Assembly: GCA_022828125.1 (NCBI GenBank)
Contig: JAJEJD010000024.1
Coordinates: 1-64,000 of the forward strand
From: a bacterium
GTDB taxonomy: Bacteria; UBA8248
Length of the DNA: 64,000 bases
Direction: 5' to 3'
Of this stretch, positions 29,856-38,221 are shown in pieces. Both the position numbers and the translations under genes were made by a program. Under the pieces are notes generated by a model that worked only from the letters and a program-made list of their open reading frames with translations, searched no databases and was not told where the DNA came from. Each line of letters opens with the position of its first letter. The stretch's first letter is position 1.

Positions 29856-30278
29856 TTAGGACGCATTGCCCAGCACCTGCACTTCCACCCGCCTGCTCCT
29901 CGGGCGGTTGTCGAAATCGACCAGGACGACCTGCTGCCAGGTTCCGGTGACGAGCGCGCCTCCCCGGATAGGAAGAGAGAGGCTCGGCCCCAGCAGGGCG
30001 GCGCGGACGTGGGAGAAACCGTTCCCGTCCCCCCAGCGCGCATCGTGCGCATAGGCGATGCCCTCGGGCGCGATGCGGGCGATAGCGTCCTTCAAATCCG
30101 AAACCGCCCCCGGCTCGTACTCCATCGTCGTGAGACCCGCCGTCGAGCCGGGCGTGAAGGCCAGGACGATCCCGCTCTGCACCCCGCTCGCCGAAACGGC
30201 GCGCTCCACCTGCGGGGTGACATTCAGAACGTCCGCAAACCCCTTCGTCTCGACCACGAAGCCGTCTTCAAACGCCAC
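29856..30278 (-). CDS. YjbQ family protein (secondary thiamine-phosphate synthase-like)
   Basis: GIVLAFTPGSTAGLTTMEYEPGAVSDLK...GNGFSHVRAALLGPSLSLPIRGGALVTGTWQQVVLVDFDNRPRSRRVEVQVLG; GTG start at 30276-30278. Confidence 0.85.
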   Translation of the reverse strand: MAFEDGFVVETKGFADVLNVTPQVERAVSASGVQSGIVLAFTPGSTAGLTTMEYEPGAVSDLKDAIARIAPEGIAYAHDARWGDGNGFSHVRAALLGPSLSLPIRGGALVTGTWQQVVLVDFDNRPRSRRVEVQVLGNAS

Positions 30279-30319
30279 GGGGCCCCTCCTCGATTTATGA
30301 TCATTCAAGAAACAGGCGA

Positions 30320-30352
30320 AAAAAAGCGGCCCCCGTTCGAGAGGCCGCTTTT
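30320..30352 (-). terminator. Intrinsic terminator for citrate synthase gene
   Basis: Minus strand AAAAGCGGCC-TCTCGAACGGG-GGCCGCTTTTTTT. Confidence 0.8.
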
Positions 30353-30369
30353 CGGTTTGCGCTTTGTGT

Positions 30370-31539
30370 CTAGCCGCGCTCGGCAATCGGCGTGTATTGC
30401 GATTCCAGGTCGCCGATATAGACCGCACGGGGTCTGAACAGCCGGTTGTCCGGCAGGTACTCGAGAATGCGCGCCGACCACCCGGCGATGCGCGGCACGG
30501 CGAAGATGGGCGTGAACATGTCCGTGTCGATGCCCATGGCGTCATAGATGACGCCCGAGAAGAAATCGACGTTGGGGAAGATGCCCTTGCCCCCTAAGTC
30601 CGCCACCACGAGGGCTTCGAGCTTTTTCGCTATCTCGTAGAGATGGCCCGTGCCGGCGCGCTCTGAGAACTCCCTGGCGATGGGGTCGAACAGGCGCGCC
30701 CTCGGGTCGTAGGCCTTGTAGACGCGGTGGCCGAAGCCCATCACCTTCACCTTGTTCTTCTTCGCCTCGGCGAACCAGTCTTCCGTTGTGGCGGGGTCCC
30801 CGATCTCCTGGAACGTGCGCAGGGTGGCCTCGTTCGCACCTCCGTGGAGCGGCCCCTTGAGCGATCCGATTCCTGCGACGATGGAGCTGTAGAAGTCCGT
30901 CAAGGAGCTGTTCGTGACCATCGAGGAGAAGGTGGAGGCGTTCATGCCGTGTTCGGCGTGGATGATGAGGGCCATGTCCATCACCTCCACGGTGCGGGCG
31001 TCGGGCGTCTCGCCCGTCATCATGCGCAGGAAATCCTCGGACAACCCTTTCGAGGGGTCGGGCTCGATGAGGAACTCGCCCCTTCGCGCCCGCTGGATGG
31101 CCGCCACGAGGGTGGGAAACTGCGCCGTGAGCGTGAGGGCGATGTCGAAATTGTTCTCCACCGTCACCTCGAATTCCTTCGGGTTCAGGCAGCCGAGCAT
31201 GGAGACGGCGGTGCGCAGCGTGCTCATGGGGTGGCACGTGCCGGCGATCTGCACGATCAGGTCTTTCACCGGCTGGGGGATGGGCCGGCGCAGCGCCAGG
31301 TCCGCGTTGAAGACGTCGAGTTCCGCCTGTGTGGGCAGATTTCCGTTCAGCAGCAGGTAGGCCGTTTCCTCGTAGCCACCGCCCCCGGCGCAGAGATCGT
31401 CGATGCTGTATCCGCGGTAGATGAGCTTTCCGTTCGCTCCATCCACGTAGCTGATGGCGCTCTCGTTCGTGATGGCCCCCTCGAGACCCTTTTTGAATTC
31501 CACGCTGCCAACGAATTGGCGGGGTTTTTCTTCAGCCAT
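30370..31539 (-). CDS. gltA: Citrate synthase
   Basis: YRGYSIDDLC...CHPMSTLRTAVSMLG...HAEHGMNASTFSSMV...GSLKGPLHGGANEA...VMGFGHRVYKAYDPRA. Confidence 0.95.
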   Translation of the reverse strand: MAEEKPRQFVGSVEFKKGLEGAITNESAISYVDGANGKLIYRGYSIDDLCAGGGGYEETAYLLLNGNLPTQAELDVFNADLALRRPIPQPVKDLIVQIAGTCHPMSTLRTAVSMLGCLNPKEFEVTVENNFDIALTLTAQFPTLVAAIQRARRGEFLIEPDPSKGLSEDFLRMMTGETPDARTVEVMDMALIIHAEHGMNASTFSSMVTNSSLTDFYSSIVAGIGSLKGPLHGGANEATLRTFQEIGDPATTEDWFAEAKKNKVKVMGFGHRVYKAYDPRARLFDPIAREFSERAGTGHLYEIAKKLEALVVADLGGKGIFPNVDFFSGVIYDAMGIDTDMFTPIFAVPRIAGWSARILEYLPDNRLFRPRAVYIGDLESQYTPIAERG

Positions 31540-31845
31540 GGGCGTCTCCAAGCGCAAGATGATGAATCGGCTCTGAAAATACTTTCATTATCAGCGGGTT
31601 TCGCCGCCTGGGGTTCCCGGAGCAAAACCGCCGTCAATAAAGTATACTGTATACAATCTCACTAATCACAAAGAGATATTTACTATACAAACATTTTACC
31701 TCGCCATGCAAACGAGATTCTTTGAAATAAGGCAGGCGGGGGCGCTCTTGACAGTCCCCGTGCGTGACCCGGAAACTCGAATCGAACAGGCTTAAACCTG
31801 GCCGAAAAAAGGAAACCGAATCCCCCCGCACAGGAAACCGGAACC

Positions 31846-32580
31846 ATGGCCCGACTGACAGATTACCGAGTACTCACGTTCGACTGCTACGGCACCCTCA
31901 TCGACTGGGAGACCGGCATCTGGGACGCGCTGCAGCCGCTCATCATGGAGGGCGGCGACTCTGTGGTGACGCGCGAGGCCGCGCTCGCAGCCTTCGCCAA
32001 GTGGGAGGCCCATCACGAGCACGCCTCGCCCGGGCTTCGCTATCCCGACCTCCTCGCAAAAGTCCACCGGAGCATGGCGGAGAGCCTGGGCCTTCAGACG
32101 AGCGGCGCGCTCGATCAAGCGTTCGGCGCATCGGTGCCGCTGTGGCCCGCGTTTCCCGATACAGCGGACGCGCTTCGCGTCCTGAAACGCCGATACAGGC
32201 TCGTCATCCTTTCGAACGTCCACCGCGAGGGCTTCGCCGCCTCGAACAGGAAACTCGGCGTCGCGTTCGACGCGGTTTACACCGCCGAGGATATCGGCTC
32301 CTACAAGCCCGCAGACGCCAACTTCGAGTATCTCCTCGCGCACCTCAAATCCGATTTCGGGCTGGACAAATCCGACATCCTCCACACCGCGCAGAGCCTG
32401 CGCCACGACCACGCGCCCGCGAACCGCTTCGGCCTCGCCAACGCCTGGATCGACCGGCAGAGGCTGTCCGAGGGCGGAAGCTGGGGGGCGACGGAAAAAG
32501 TGGAGAACATGCCGACGACCGACTTCATCTTCTTCTCGATGGCCGAGATGGCCGCGGCGGTGGAGGCCGAGGGGGGTTAG
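31846..32580 (+). CDS. HAD-superfamily (S)-2-haloacid dehalogenase type II
   Basis: LTFDCYGTLIDWETGIWDAL...RLVILSNVHREGFAASNRKL...GSYKPADANFEYLL. Confidence 0.88.
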   Translation: MARLTDYRVLTFDCYGTLIDWETGIWDALQPLIMEGGDSVVTREAALAAFAKWEAHHEHASPGLRYPDLLAKVHRSMAESLGLQTSGALDQAFGASVPLWPAFPDTADALRVLKRRYRLVILSNVHREGFAASNRKLGVAFDAVYTAEDIGSYKPADANFEYLLAHLKSDFGLDKSDILHTAQSLRHDHAPANRFGLANAWIDRQRLSEGGSWGATEKVENMPTTDFIFFSMAEMAAAVEAEGG

Positions 32581-32581
32581 G

Positions 32582-32630
32582 GGAATTCACCGGTTGGCGG
32601 GCTTGAATCCATCGATGTAAATAGTTTTCG
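32582..32630 (-). pseudogene. Collapsed remnant of an NYN-domain gene (N-terminal codons joined to C-terminal codons)
   Basis: Minus strand encodes PKTIYIDGF-KPANR-stop-ATTC, resembling MRTYIYVDGF...and...TKPFNW-stop-ATTC of the intact NYN gene at 34772..35395. Confidence 0.55.
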
Positions 32631-32689
32631 GCAATTCAAAAAAAGTAGGGGCCTCGTGAGAGACCCCGCACCCGAGAAAAGAGGAGACA

Positions 32690-32878
32690 ATGAACCCAGT
32701 AGCCGAAAATGATGAACTTATCACACTTATAAAGGCAGCGGCGCAGCGACCGATGACCCCAGAAGAAAAAAGAGCACAAAGAATATCTTACATTCTCTCC
32801 GTGGTCGGGAGAGATGATGAATCCACCAAGAAGGAGGTTGAGGATTATATCGATCAGCGTTACGGGAACGGAAGATGA
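32690..32878 (+). CDS. Hypothetical small protein
   Basis: 62 aa with GAGGAG Shine-Dalgarno: MNPVAENDELITLIKAAAQRPMTPEEKRAQRISYILSVVGRDDESTKKEVEDYIDQRYGNGR. Confidence 0.5.
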   Translation: MNPVAENDELITLIKAAAQRPMTPEEKRAQRISYILSVVGRDDESTKKEVEDYIDQRYGNGR

Positions 32879-32992
32879 TGATATTTGCAGGACACTAGAA
32901 TACTACAATGTAGAAAAGATGCCGCTATCTGGAGCATCGATTAACAAGAAAGTAAACAGCCTCACGTTCCACAACACCACTACAACGCAGGT

Positions 32993-33301
32993 TCACGCCG
33001 ACCTCACATCAGCCAACTGTTTCCCCCGGGCACGCTCCCTGCGGACCTGCGCCAGTTCGTAGCTCGCCTGCATGCGCATCCAGTGGTCGGCCGTCCCCCA
33101 ACCGATGCCCTCCAGCGCAAGCGCCATGTTGGCGGACACTCCCGCCTTTCCGTTCAGCAGGCGAGAAAGCGTCCCGCGCTCACATCCCAGGCGTGTCGAA
33201 GTCTCGGTGACGTTCCAGTCGACCTCTTCCATGCTCTCGCGGACCAGTTCGCCCAGATGCGGCGGGTTCAGCATCGGGCCGACACGTTCACTCTCGCTCA
33301 T
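32993..33301 (-). CDS. higA: HigA-family addiction-module antitoxin
   Basis: LNPPHLGELVRESMEEVDWNVTETSTRLGCERGTLSRLLNGKAGVSANMALALEGIGWGTADHWMRMQASYELAQVRR. Confidence 0.9.
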   Translation of the reverse strand: MSESERVGPMLNPPHLGELVRESMEEVDWNVTETSTRLGCERGTLSRLLNGKAGVSANMALALEGIGWGTADHWMRMQASYELAQVRRERARGKQLADVRSA

Positions 33302-33317
33302 CGCTCATCCTCCTTTA

Positions 33318-33400
33318 TATCAGTGGTAATCGATCAGGTCCACGTCGACGGCTTCGCCGTCCGTCTCACCCGCCCATCACCAGCGCCTGTTCACACGCCG
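33318..33400 (-). pseudogene. Probable truncated HigB toxin remnant
   Basis: Minus strand ends ...WAGETDGEAVDVDLIDYH-stop directly before higA, matching the HigB C-terminus (xDVEIVDYH); the upstream frame has a stop and a gap in the RVNxxWRxCFRW region. Confidence 0.5.
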
Positions 33401-33435
33401 GCCTGGCGCCGCGCGCTACAGGCCGGTCGGACGCC

Positions 33436-34287
33436 TCATCCCGTGACGACCTCGATCATCAGTCGGCAATGGTCGCTGGAGCCCCACTCATCCACCTCGT
33501 TGAGCGCGCGAACCTTCACACTCTCATGGAAGCCGCGCGAGACGAAGGCGTAGTCGAGCTGGCGGTCGGCATCCGCCGGTGACTGCCCGATAATGTGGAA
33601 TGTTGGGACATTCTTCGTGTCGGCCGGCACATCGGGCTGCGGCTTCGCCGATTGGCGTCCGTCCGGCGCCTGCGGCCCGAGAAACTCCAGCCCGAGCGCC
33701 TCCAGCCGCGCCCAGACCGTGCGCTCGCGGTCCGGCAGCGAGAGTTCATGACCCGTCGCACCGTAGAACATGTTCAGGTCACCCGCTGCCAGGATGCGGT
33801 GTTTGGACGGATCGACGTGACCGATGAAGGCCGAGAGGTCCGAGAGTATCCGGTGCGCCGAAACGTCGGAAGCGCCTATCCTCCACGGACTTCCGGTTGA
33901 GGGATGGGGCTTCATCCAGCGCGCGTACATGGACACGACCACGAAAGTCTCTTCTTCGTTCTCGAGCGGGATCACCCTCGCGGCGGCGATGGTCCCGATG
34001 CCGCTCACGCCGATGTCACCCTCACCGAGATAGCTAGTCGGCGGAACCTGCCGGAACCGCTCGACACGGACCCGGTCGCTCAACCCGACGACCAGACACC
34101 AGCGGTCATACAGATGACGGTCCCAGAATACGCCGTCCTCGTTTGGAAGCAGATGCACCAGATCACCGGGCGGGCTTCCGGCTTCCTGGAGGAGCGCAAC
34201 GTCCGCCTCGCCCCGGCCCGCCATCTCCGCGAGTTCGCGCCACGGCTCCATGCGTTTGCCGATATTCCAGTTCACGACCCGGATCAC
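33436..34287 (-). CDS. Endonuclease/exonuclease/phosphatase family protein
   Basis: MIRVVNWNIGKRMEPWREL...ADVALLQEA...ILAAGDLNMFYG...RQLDYAFVSRG...WGSSDHCRLMIEV. Confidence 0.85.
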   Translation of the reverse strand: MIRVVNWNIGKRMEPWRELAEMAGRGEADVALLQEAGSPPGDLVHLLPNEDGVFWDRHLYDRWCLVVGLSDRVRVERFRQVPPTSYLGEGDIGVSGIGTIAAARVIPLENEEETFVVVSMYARWMKPHPSTGSPWRIGASDVSAHRILSDLSAFIGHVDPSKHRILAAGDLNMFYGATGHELSLPDRERTVWARLEALGLEFLGPQAPDGRQSAKPQPDVPADTKNVPTFHIIGQSPADADRQLDYAFVSRGFHESVKVRALNEVDEWGSSDHCRLMIEVVTG

Positions 34288-34312
34288 GCCGCTATGACTC
34301 CTTGCTCCATCC

Positions 34313-34675
34313 TCACCCCCGCCGCGCGAGCCACCACGCCGCCGCCCAGACCGGCAGGCTCAGGATAACCGCGAAGAGGGCGATGGCTATCGGGCCGAGC
34401 AGTCCCGCCACCAGCGTCGTCGCCATAGTGAAAACGCCGAGCAATATTCCCGACGTCCAAGCGTCGCGGCGGTAGCCCAGCCGCCACAGCCGCCGGCAGC
34501 CCAGCGCCAGCGGAAGGCCGCAGGGCGCGACCGGGATAAGCGACACCATTGCCATCGGCATTTGCGCCCAAATGGCCGGCTCAGCCCCGAAACGCACGAT
34601 GACGCTCGCGACCATCCCGGCTGGCAGCCACAGGAGCGCCAGCGCCCAGAAGCCGATGAGTTCTTTTTTATCCAT
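34313..34675 (-). CDS. Small hypothetical membrane protein
   Basis: 120 aa with several hydrophobic segments (LIGFWALALLWLPAGMVASVIV...). Confidence 0.55.
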   Translation of the reverse strand: MDKKELIGFWALALLWLPAGMVASVIVRFGAEPAIWAQMPMAMVSLIPVAPCGLPLALGCRRLWRLGYRRDAWTSGILLGVFTMATTLVAGLLGPIAIALFAVILSLPVWAAAWWLARRG

Positions 34676-34750
34676 GTCTCACGCCCCCATGACGAGCGCG
34701 AGTTCGCGCACCAGCCTGTCGGCGGCGATGGCGATCAGGGCGGGCGTTCC
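34676..34750 (-). pseudogene. Duplicated 3' end of an agmatinase (speB)-like gene
   Basis: TCACGCCCCCATGACGAGCGCGAGTTCGCGCACCAGC is nearly identical to the true speB 3' end at 35519-35556; minus strand encodes LVRELALVMGA-stop. Confidence 0.65.
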
Positions 34751-34771
34751 CGCAACAGGAGTCAAGCGAAT

Positions 34772-35395
34772 TCACCAGTTGAACGGCTTGGTGATGCTGG
34801 TTCCCGGAATCGGGGACGGAAGCTGATTCTTTCGCAGCGCTCTCTTTTGAATTCGGCGGGAGAAGTCGGCATGGGCCATTAACTCTCGAGACGGATGGCT
34901 CGTTCCGGGTGTTACCAGTCCAATCCATTTTCTTTTGTGCTGTTTCACGAGACGCATGCCCTCTGCGATATCGCTGTCGTTCGTAACTACAACCGCGCAG
35001 TCGTAGACATCCAACCACGCGTCGTTCAGGAGATGTACGGCGAGATTGACATCCGATCCTTTCTCCTCGGTCCTGACGACACTCACCAGCCTTCGCCTGT
35101 TGCCGGTATCGGCAAGCGGCGCTTGAATCTTATGAGTCAGAAAATGCCCGAAATAAACTTCGACCTCCGGGCAATGATGCCGCAATGCGCGCAAATAGGC
35201 ATTTTGGCGCCGCGGTTCGGATGGGTCATTCGGGCGCGCCGAGACGCGCGCCGTGAAGTATTTGATTTTGCGGATATCGTGGTGGGGCTTCAATACGTCA
35301 CGGAACAGACCGGAGAGATCGAGCCATTTGAACGGCGTTTGCTTCAGCGAGCGGTAGTAGAGGTTGAATCCATCGACGTAGATATAAGTCCGCAT
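34772..35395 (-). CDS. NYN domain-containing protein (LabA/DUF88-like nuclease fold)
   Basis: MRTYIYVDGFNLYYRSLK...FTARVSARPNDPSEPRRQNAYLRAL...EKGSDVNLAVHLLNDAWLDVYDCAVVVTNDSDIAEGMRLV. Confidence 0.92.
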   Translation of the reverse strand: MRTYIYVDGFNLYYRSLKQTPFKWLDLSGLFRDVLKPHHDIRKIKYFTARVSARPNDPSEPRRQNAYLRALRHHCPEVEVYFGHFLTHKIQAPLADTGNRRRLVSVVRTEEKGSDVNLAVHLLNDAWLDVYDCAVVVTNDSDIAEGMRLVKQHKRKWIGLVTPGTSHPSRELMAHADFSRRIQKRALRKNQLPSPIPGTSITKPFNW

Positions 35396-35518
35396 GTCTT
35401 ACCTAAAAAAGCAGGGCCTCATGAGAGGCCCCGCACCCAGCGGTCGAAGCCACTGGGGGAGTAGTGGAAAAAGTATGGCACTGTTCCAAGTCTTCGTCAA
35501 CAGGAAAAATTTACCCCT

Positions 35519-36376
35519 TCACGCCCCCATCACGAGCGCGAGTTCGCGCACCAGCTTTGCAGCGGCGACGGCGCTAGCGCCTGTGGGATCCCACTCTGGA
35601 GCCAGTTCCACCACGTCGGCGCCGACGATGCGCGCGCCGGAGGCGTCGAGAAAGCGAATACAGTCGGTGAGCGCATCAAGCCCGGGGCCGCCCGGTTCGG
35701 GGCTGCCCGTGCCGGGCATCTCGCCGGGGTTCACGACATCCACGTCGACCGTGAGGTAAATGGCGCTATCGCCTGTCTCCTTTAGCGCTGCCGATACGGC
35801 CTCCGGGCTCAGGGGGCGGAGCGCCTCGTTCGCCCGCATCCAATCGAACTCCTCGCGCGTGCCGGAGCGGACGCCGAACTGGCGAAGCGGCCCGACGCCC
35901 TCCAATTCCAGAATTCGCCGCATCACGCAGGCGTGCGAGAGACGCTCGGCGAGATAGTCCTCTCTCAAATCCGCGTGGGCGTCCCACTGGAACACGGCCA
36001 GACCGGGGTAGACGCCGAGCGCCGCCTCGGCGGCGGGCAGGCTCACCAGATGCTCACCGCCCAGGAATATGGGGCGCTTGCCCGCCTGAAATATCCGCGA
36101 GGCTTCGGCCTGGATGGAATGGAGAACGGCCCGGGTATCGTCTGAGGGCAAATCAACGTCGCCCAAGTCGCACAGGGCGGCGTCGCCTAAGTCCTTATCC
36201 AGATGCGGGCTGTAGGTTTCCAGACAATCGGACGCCTCGCGCATCGCATCGGGTCCTGAGCGCGCGCCGCGCCTGAAACTCGCCGTCTCATCGAAGGGGC
36301 ATCCCAGCAGAACGACGCGCGCAGATTCGAAAGAGCTGTCGGCGCAGAGAAAACGCGGGCGGGCCTCCCCGCCCAT
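35519..36376 (-). CDS. speB: Agmatinase
   Basis: VVLLGCPFDETASFRRGARSGPDAMREAS...FLGGEHLVSLPAAEA...FQWDAHADLREDY...LTVDVDVVNPGEMPGTGSPEPGG. Confidence 0.93.
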   Translation of the reverse strand: MGGEARPRFLCADSSFESARVVLLGCPFDETASFRRGARSGPDAMREASDCLETYSPHLDKDLGDAALCDLGDVDLPSDDTRAVLHSIQAEASRIFQAGKRPIFLGGEHLVSLPAAEAALGVYPGLAVFQWDAHADLREDYLAERLSHACVMRRILELEGVGPLRQFGVRSGTREEFDWMRANEALRPLSPEAVSAALKETGDSAIYLTVDVDVVNPGEMPGTGSPEPGGPGLDALTDCIRFLDASGARIVGADVVELAPEWDPTGASAVAAAKLVRELALVMGA

Positions 36377-37257
36377 CAGCCCAGGATCTCCGCCACGTAT
36401 GGGGGATGCGTGAACGCGGCCTCATGGATTTCCGGGGAGTAGTAGTGGGTCTTCTCACCGGGAGGCAGCGGTCTCGGCTTCGCGCGGACGTCCGTTCTCC
36501 TCGACTTGGGCGCCAGCGCGAACGACCATATCCCGCCCGGATAGGTCGGCACGTTCGCGAGATATGTCGCCGCGCCGGGGAACACCCGCCGGATGCGCCT
36601 CGTGATACGCCGCATCCTGTGACCCTCGAACACGGGGCCTTGCGTCTGCGCCGCATAAAGCCCGCCGGGCTTAAGAGCGCGCTTCGCCGCGCGGAAAAAG
36701 GAGACCTGCGTGAGCGGATTCGCCATGGCGACGGGGTCGGTGGAATCGACCAGGATGACGTCGAACGCTGCTTCTTTGCCCGCGATGAACTTCACCCCGT
36801 CCTCGATCCGCACCTCCACGCGGGGGTCGTCCAGACCGCCTGCGATGGACGGCAGGAACTCGCGGCAGCAATCCACCACCATCCCGTCGATCTCGACCAG
36901 CGTGACGCGCTCGACCGTCTCGTGGCGCAGCGCCTCTCTCACGCAGCCGCCGTCGCCGCCGCCGACGATGAGCACGTTTCTGGGTTCCGGATGCGCGCAC
37001 AGGGGCACGTGGACCAGCATCTCGTGGTAGACGAACTCGTCCCGCTCGGTGGTCTGGATGATCCCGTCGAGCAGGAGGACGCGACCGAAATCCTCGGTCT
37101 CGACCAGGGTGATCTCCTGAAACGCGCTCTTTGCGGAATAGAGCGTGCGCAGCACCTTCATCGTGAGGCCGGTGCCGGGGCCGTGAAATTCGGTGAACCA
37201 GGTCGACGGTTTGGCGGGCGGGTTCTCGGGCATGAAGGGGGCGCGCGTCAGTTCCAA
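36376..37257 (-). CDS. speE: Polyamine aminopropyltransferase (spermidine synthase)
   Basis: LLLDGIIQTTERDEFVYHEMLVHVPLCAHPEPRNVLIVGGGDGGCVREALRHETVERVTLVEIDGMVVD. Confidence 0.95.
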   Translation of the reverse strand: MELTRAPFMPENPPAKPSTWFTEFHGPGTGLTMKVLRTLYSAKSAFQEITLVETEDFGRVLLLDGIIQTTERDEFVYHEMLVHVPLCAHPEPRNVLIVGGGDGGCVREALRHETVERVTLVEIDGMVVDCCREFLPSIAGGLDDPRVEVRIEDGVKFIAGKEAAFDVILVDSTDPVAMANPLTQVSFFRAAKRALKPGGLYAAQTQGPVFEGHRMRRITRRIRRVFPGAATYLANVPTYPGGIWSFALAPKSRRTDVRAKPRPLPPGEKTHYYSPEIHEAAFTHPPYVAEILG

Positions 37258-37715
37258 AGGATGACCCCCGCGAAGGCGGCGCCGGTATTCACGACGACGT
37301 GCTCGGCGGCGACGCTCCTGATCTCGCGGATCCTCTTTCCGCGAACCTCCATGCCCGCCGCCGCCATGCGCCGGGCTTCTTCTTCCACCTGCTCGCCGGG
37401 GGCGTGGCCGTGATGCTCCATGATGAGGCCCGGATGCGCCTCGTCCTCGGGCAGGGCGACCGCCACCGCCGCCGTGATCACCTCGCCCGGTACTGCGGAG
37501 GTCACGGACGCATAGGCCGTCGGCACCAGCGCGCCCGGCGGCAGATCAATGGACGTCACCTCCTCGCACCCGGGCGGCAGGATGCTGCTCACGCGCACGA
37601 GGTTCGTGTCGCCCACCCCTGCGCACAAGAGCGCGGCGTCGAAGGCGTTCAGTTCCGTCACGCCCTCGGCACACCCGCATGCCATGAAATACCTGGTCGG
37701 CGTCGCGACTATCAC
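37248..37715 (-). CDS. pdaD: Pyruvoyl-dependent arginine decarboxylase
   Basis: AFDAALLCAGVGDTNLVRVSSILPPGCEEV; NLVRVSSILP self-cleavage site. Confidence 0.92.
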   Translation of the reverse strand: MIVATPTRYFMACGCAEGVTELNAFDAALLCAGVGDTNLVRVSSILPPGCEEVTSIDLPPGALVPTAYASVTSAVPGEVITAAVAVALPEDEAHPGLIMEHHGHAPGEQVEEEARRMAAAGMEVRGKRIREIRSVAAEHVVVNTGAAFAGVILWN

Positions 37716-38200
37716 CGCTCGTTTCCCTCCCCGTTCTTGAGGGAAAAGGAGGCCTCCCCTTCTCCGTTTGAAGCTTCTCCTTCTCCATTGGAGGCGAAGG
37801 GCGCGTCAAGCGGCGCTTCGCTCCCCTCGATGACGCCGCGCGGCGCCACTTTCGTCTCCACGCGGGCGGGCCGGAGGTGTTCCGCGAGATAGCGCACAGC
37901 GGTGTCGCAGTCCACCTCGCCGCAGGAAAAATAATCCACCGCCGCGTAGCTGTGCTCGGGCCAGGTGTGCACCGCCAGGTGGCTTTCCTCCACCACGACC
38001 ACCCCGCTCACCCCGTGGGGGCTGAACATATGGAACACGCTCTGGACGACGGTGGCTCCGCTTAAGCGCGCGGCCTCGTTCATCAACGCCTCGATGCGCG
38101 CAGGCGAGTTCAGGACATCGGCTTGGCAGTCATAGAATTCCGCCAGCAGGTGGCGGCCCAGGGAATTCAACTTGGGCTTCCTCCAAAAGTGAATTGACAA
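37712..38200 (-). CDS. speD: S-adenosylmethionine decarboxylase proenzyme
   Basis: GRHLLAEFYDCQADVLN...GVVVVEESHLAVHTWPEHSYAAVDYFSCGE. Confidence 0.95.
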   Translation of the reverse strand: MSIHFWRKPKLNSLGRHLLAEFYDCQADVLNSPARIEALMNEAARLSGATVVQSVFHMFSPHGVSGVVVVEESHLAVHTWPEHSYAAVDYFSCGEVDCDTAVRYLAEHLRPARVETKVAPRGVIEGSEAPLDAPFASNGEGEASNGEGEASFSLKNGEGNER

Positions 38201-38221
38201 TTCATCCCGTCATCCCTGGCG

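Noticed and set aside
33318-33400. HigB as a third selenoprotein (TGA before WAGETDGE)
   Set aside because: HigB has no Sec/Cys at that position and the surrounding region is decayed
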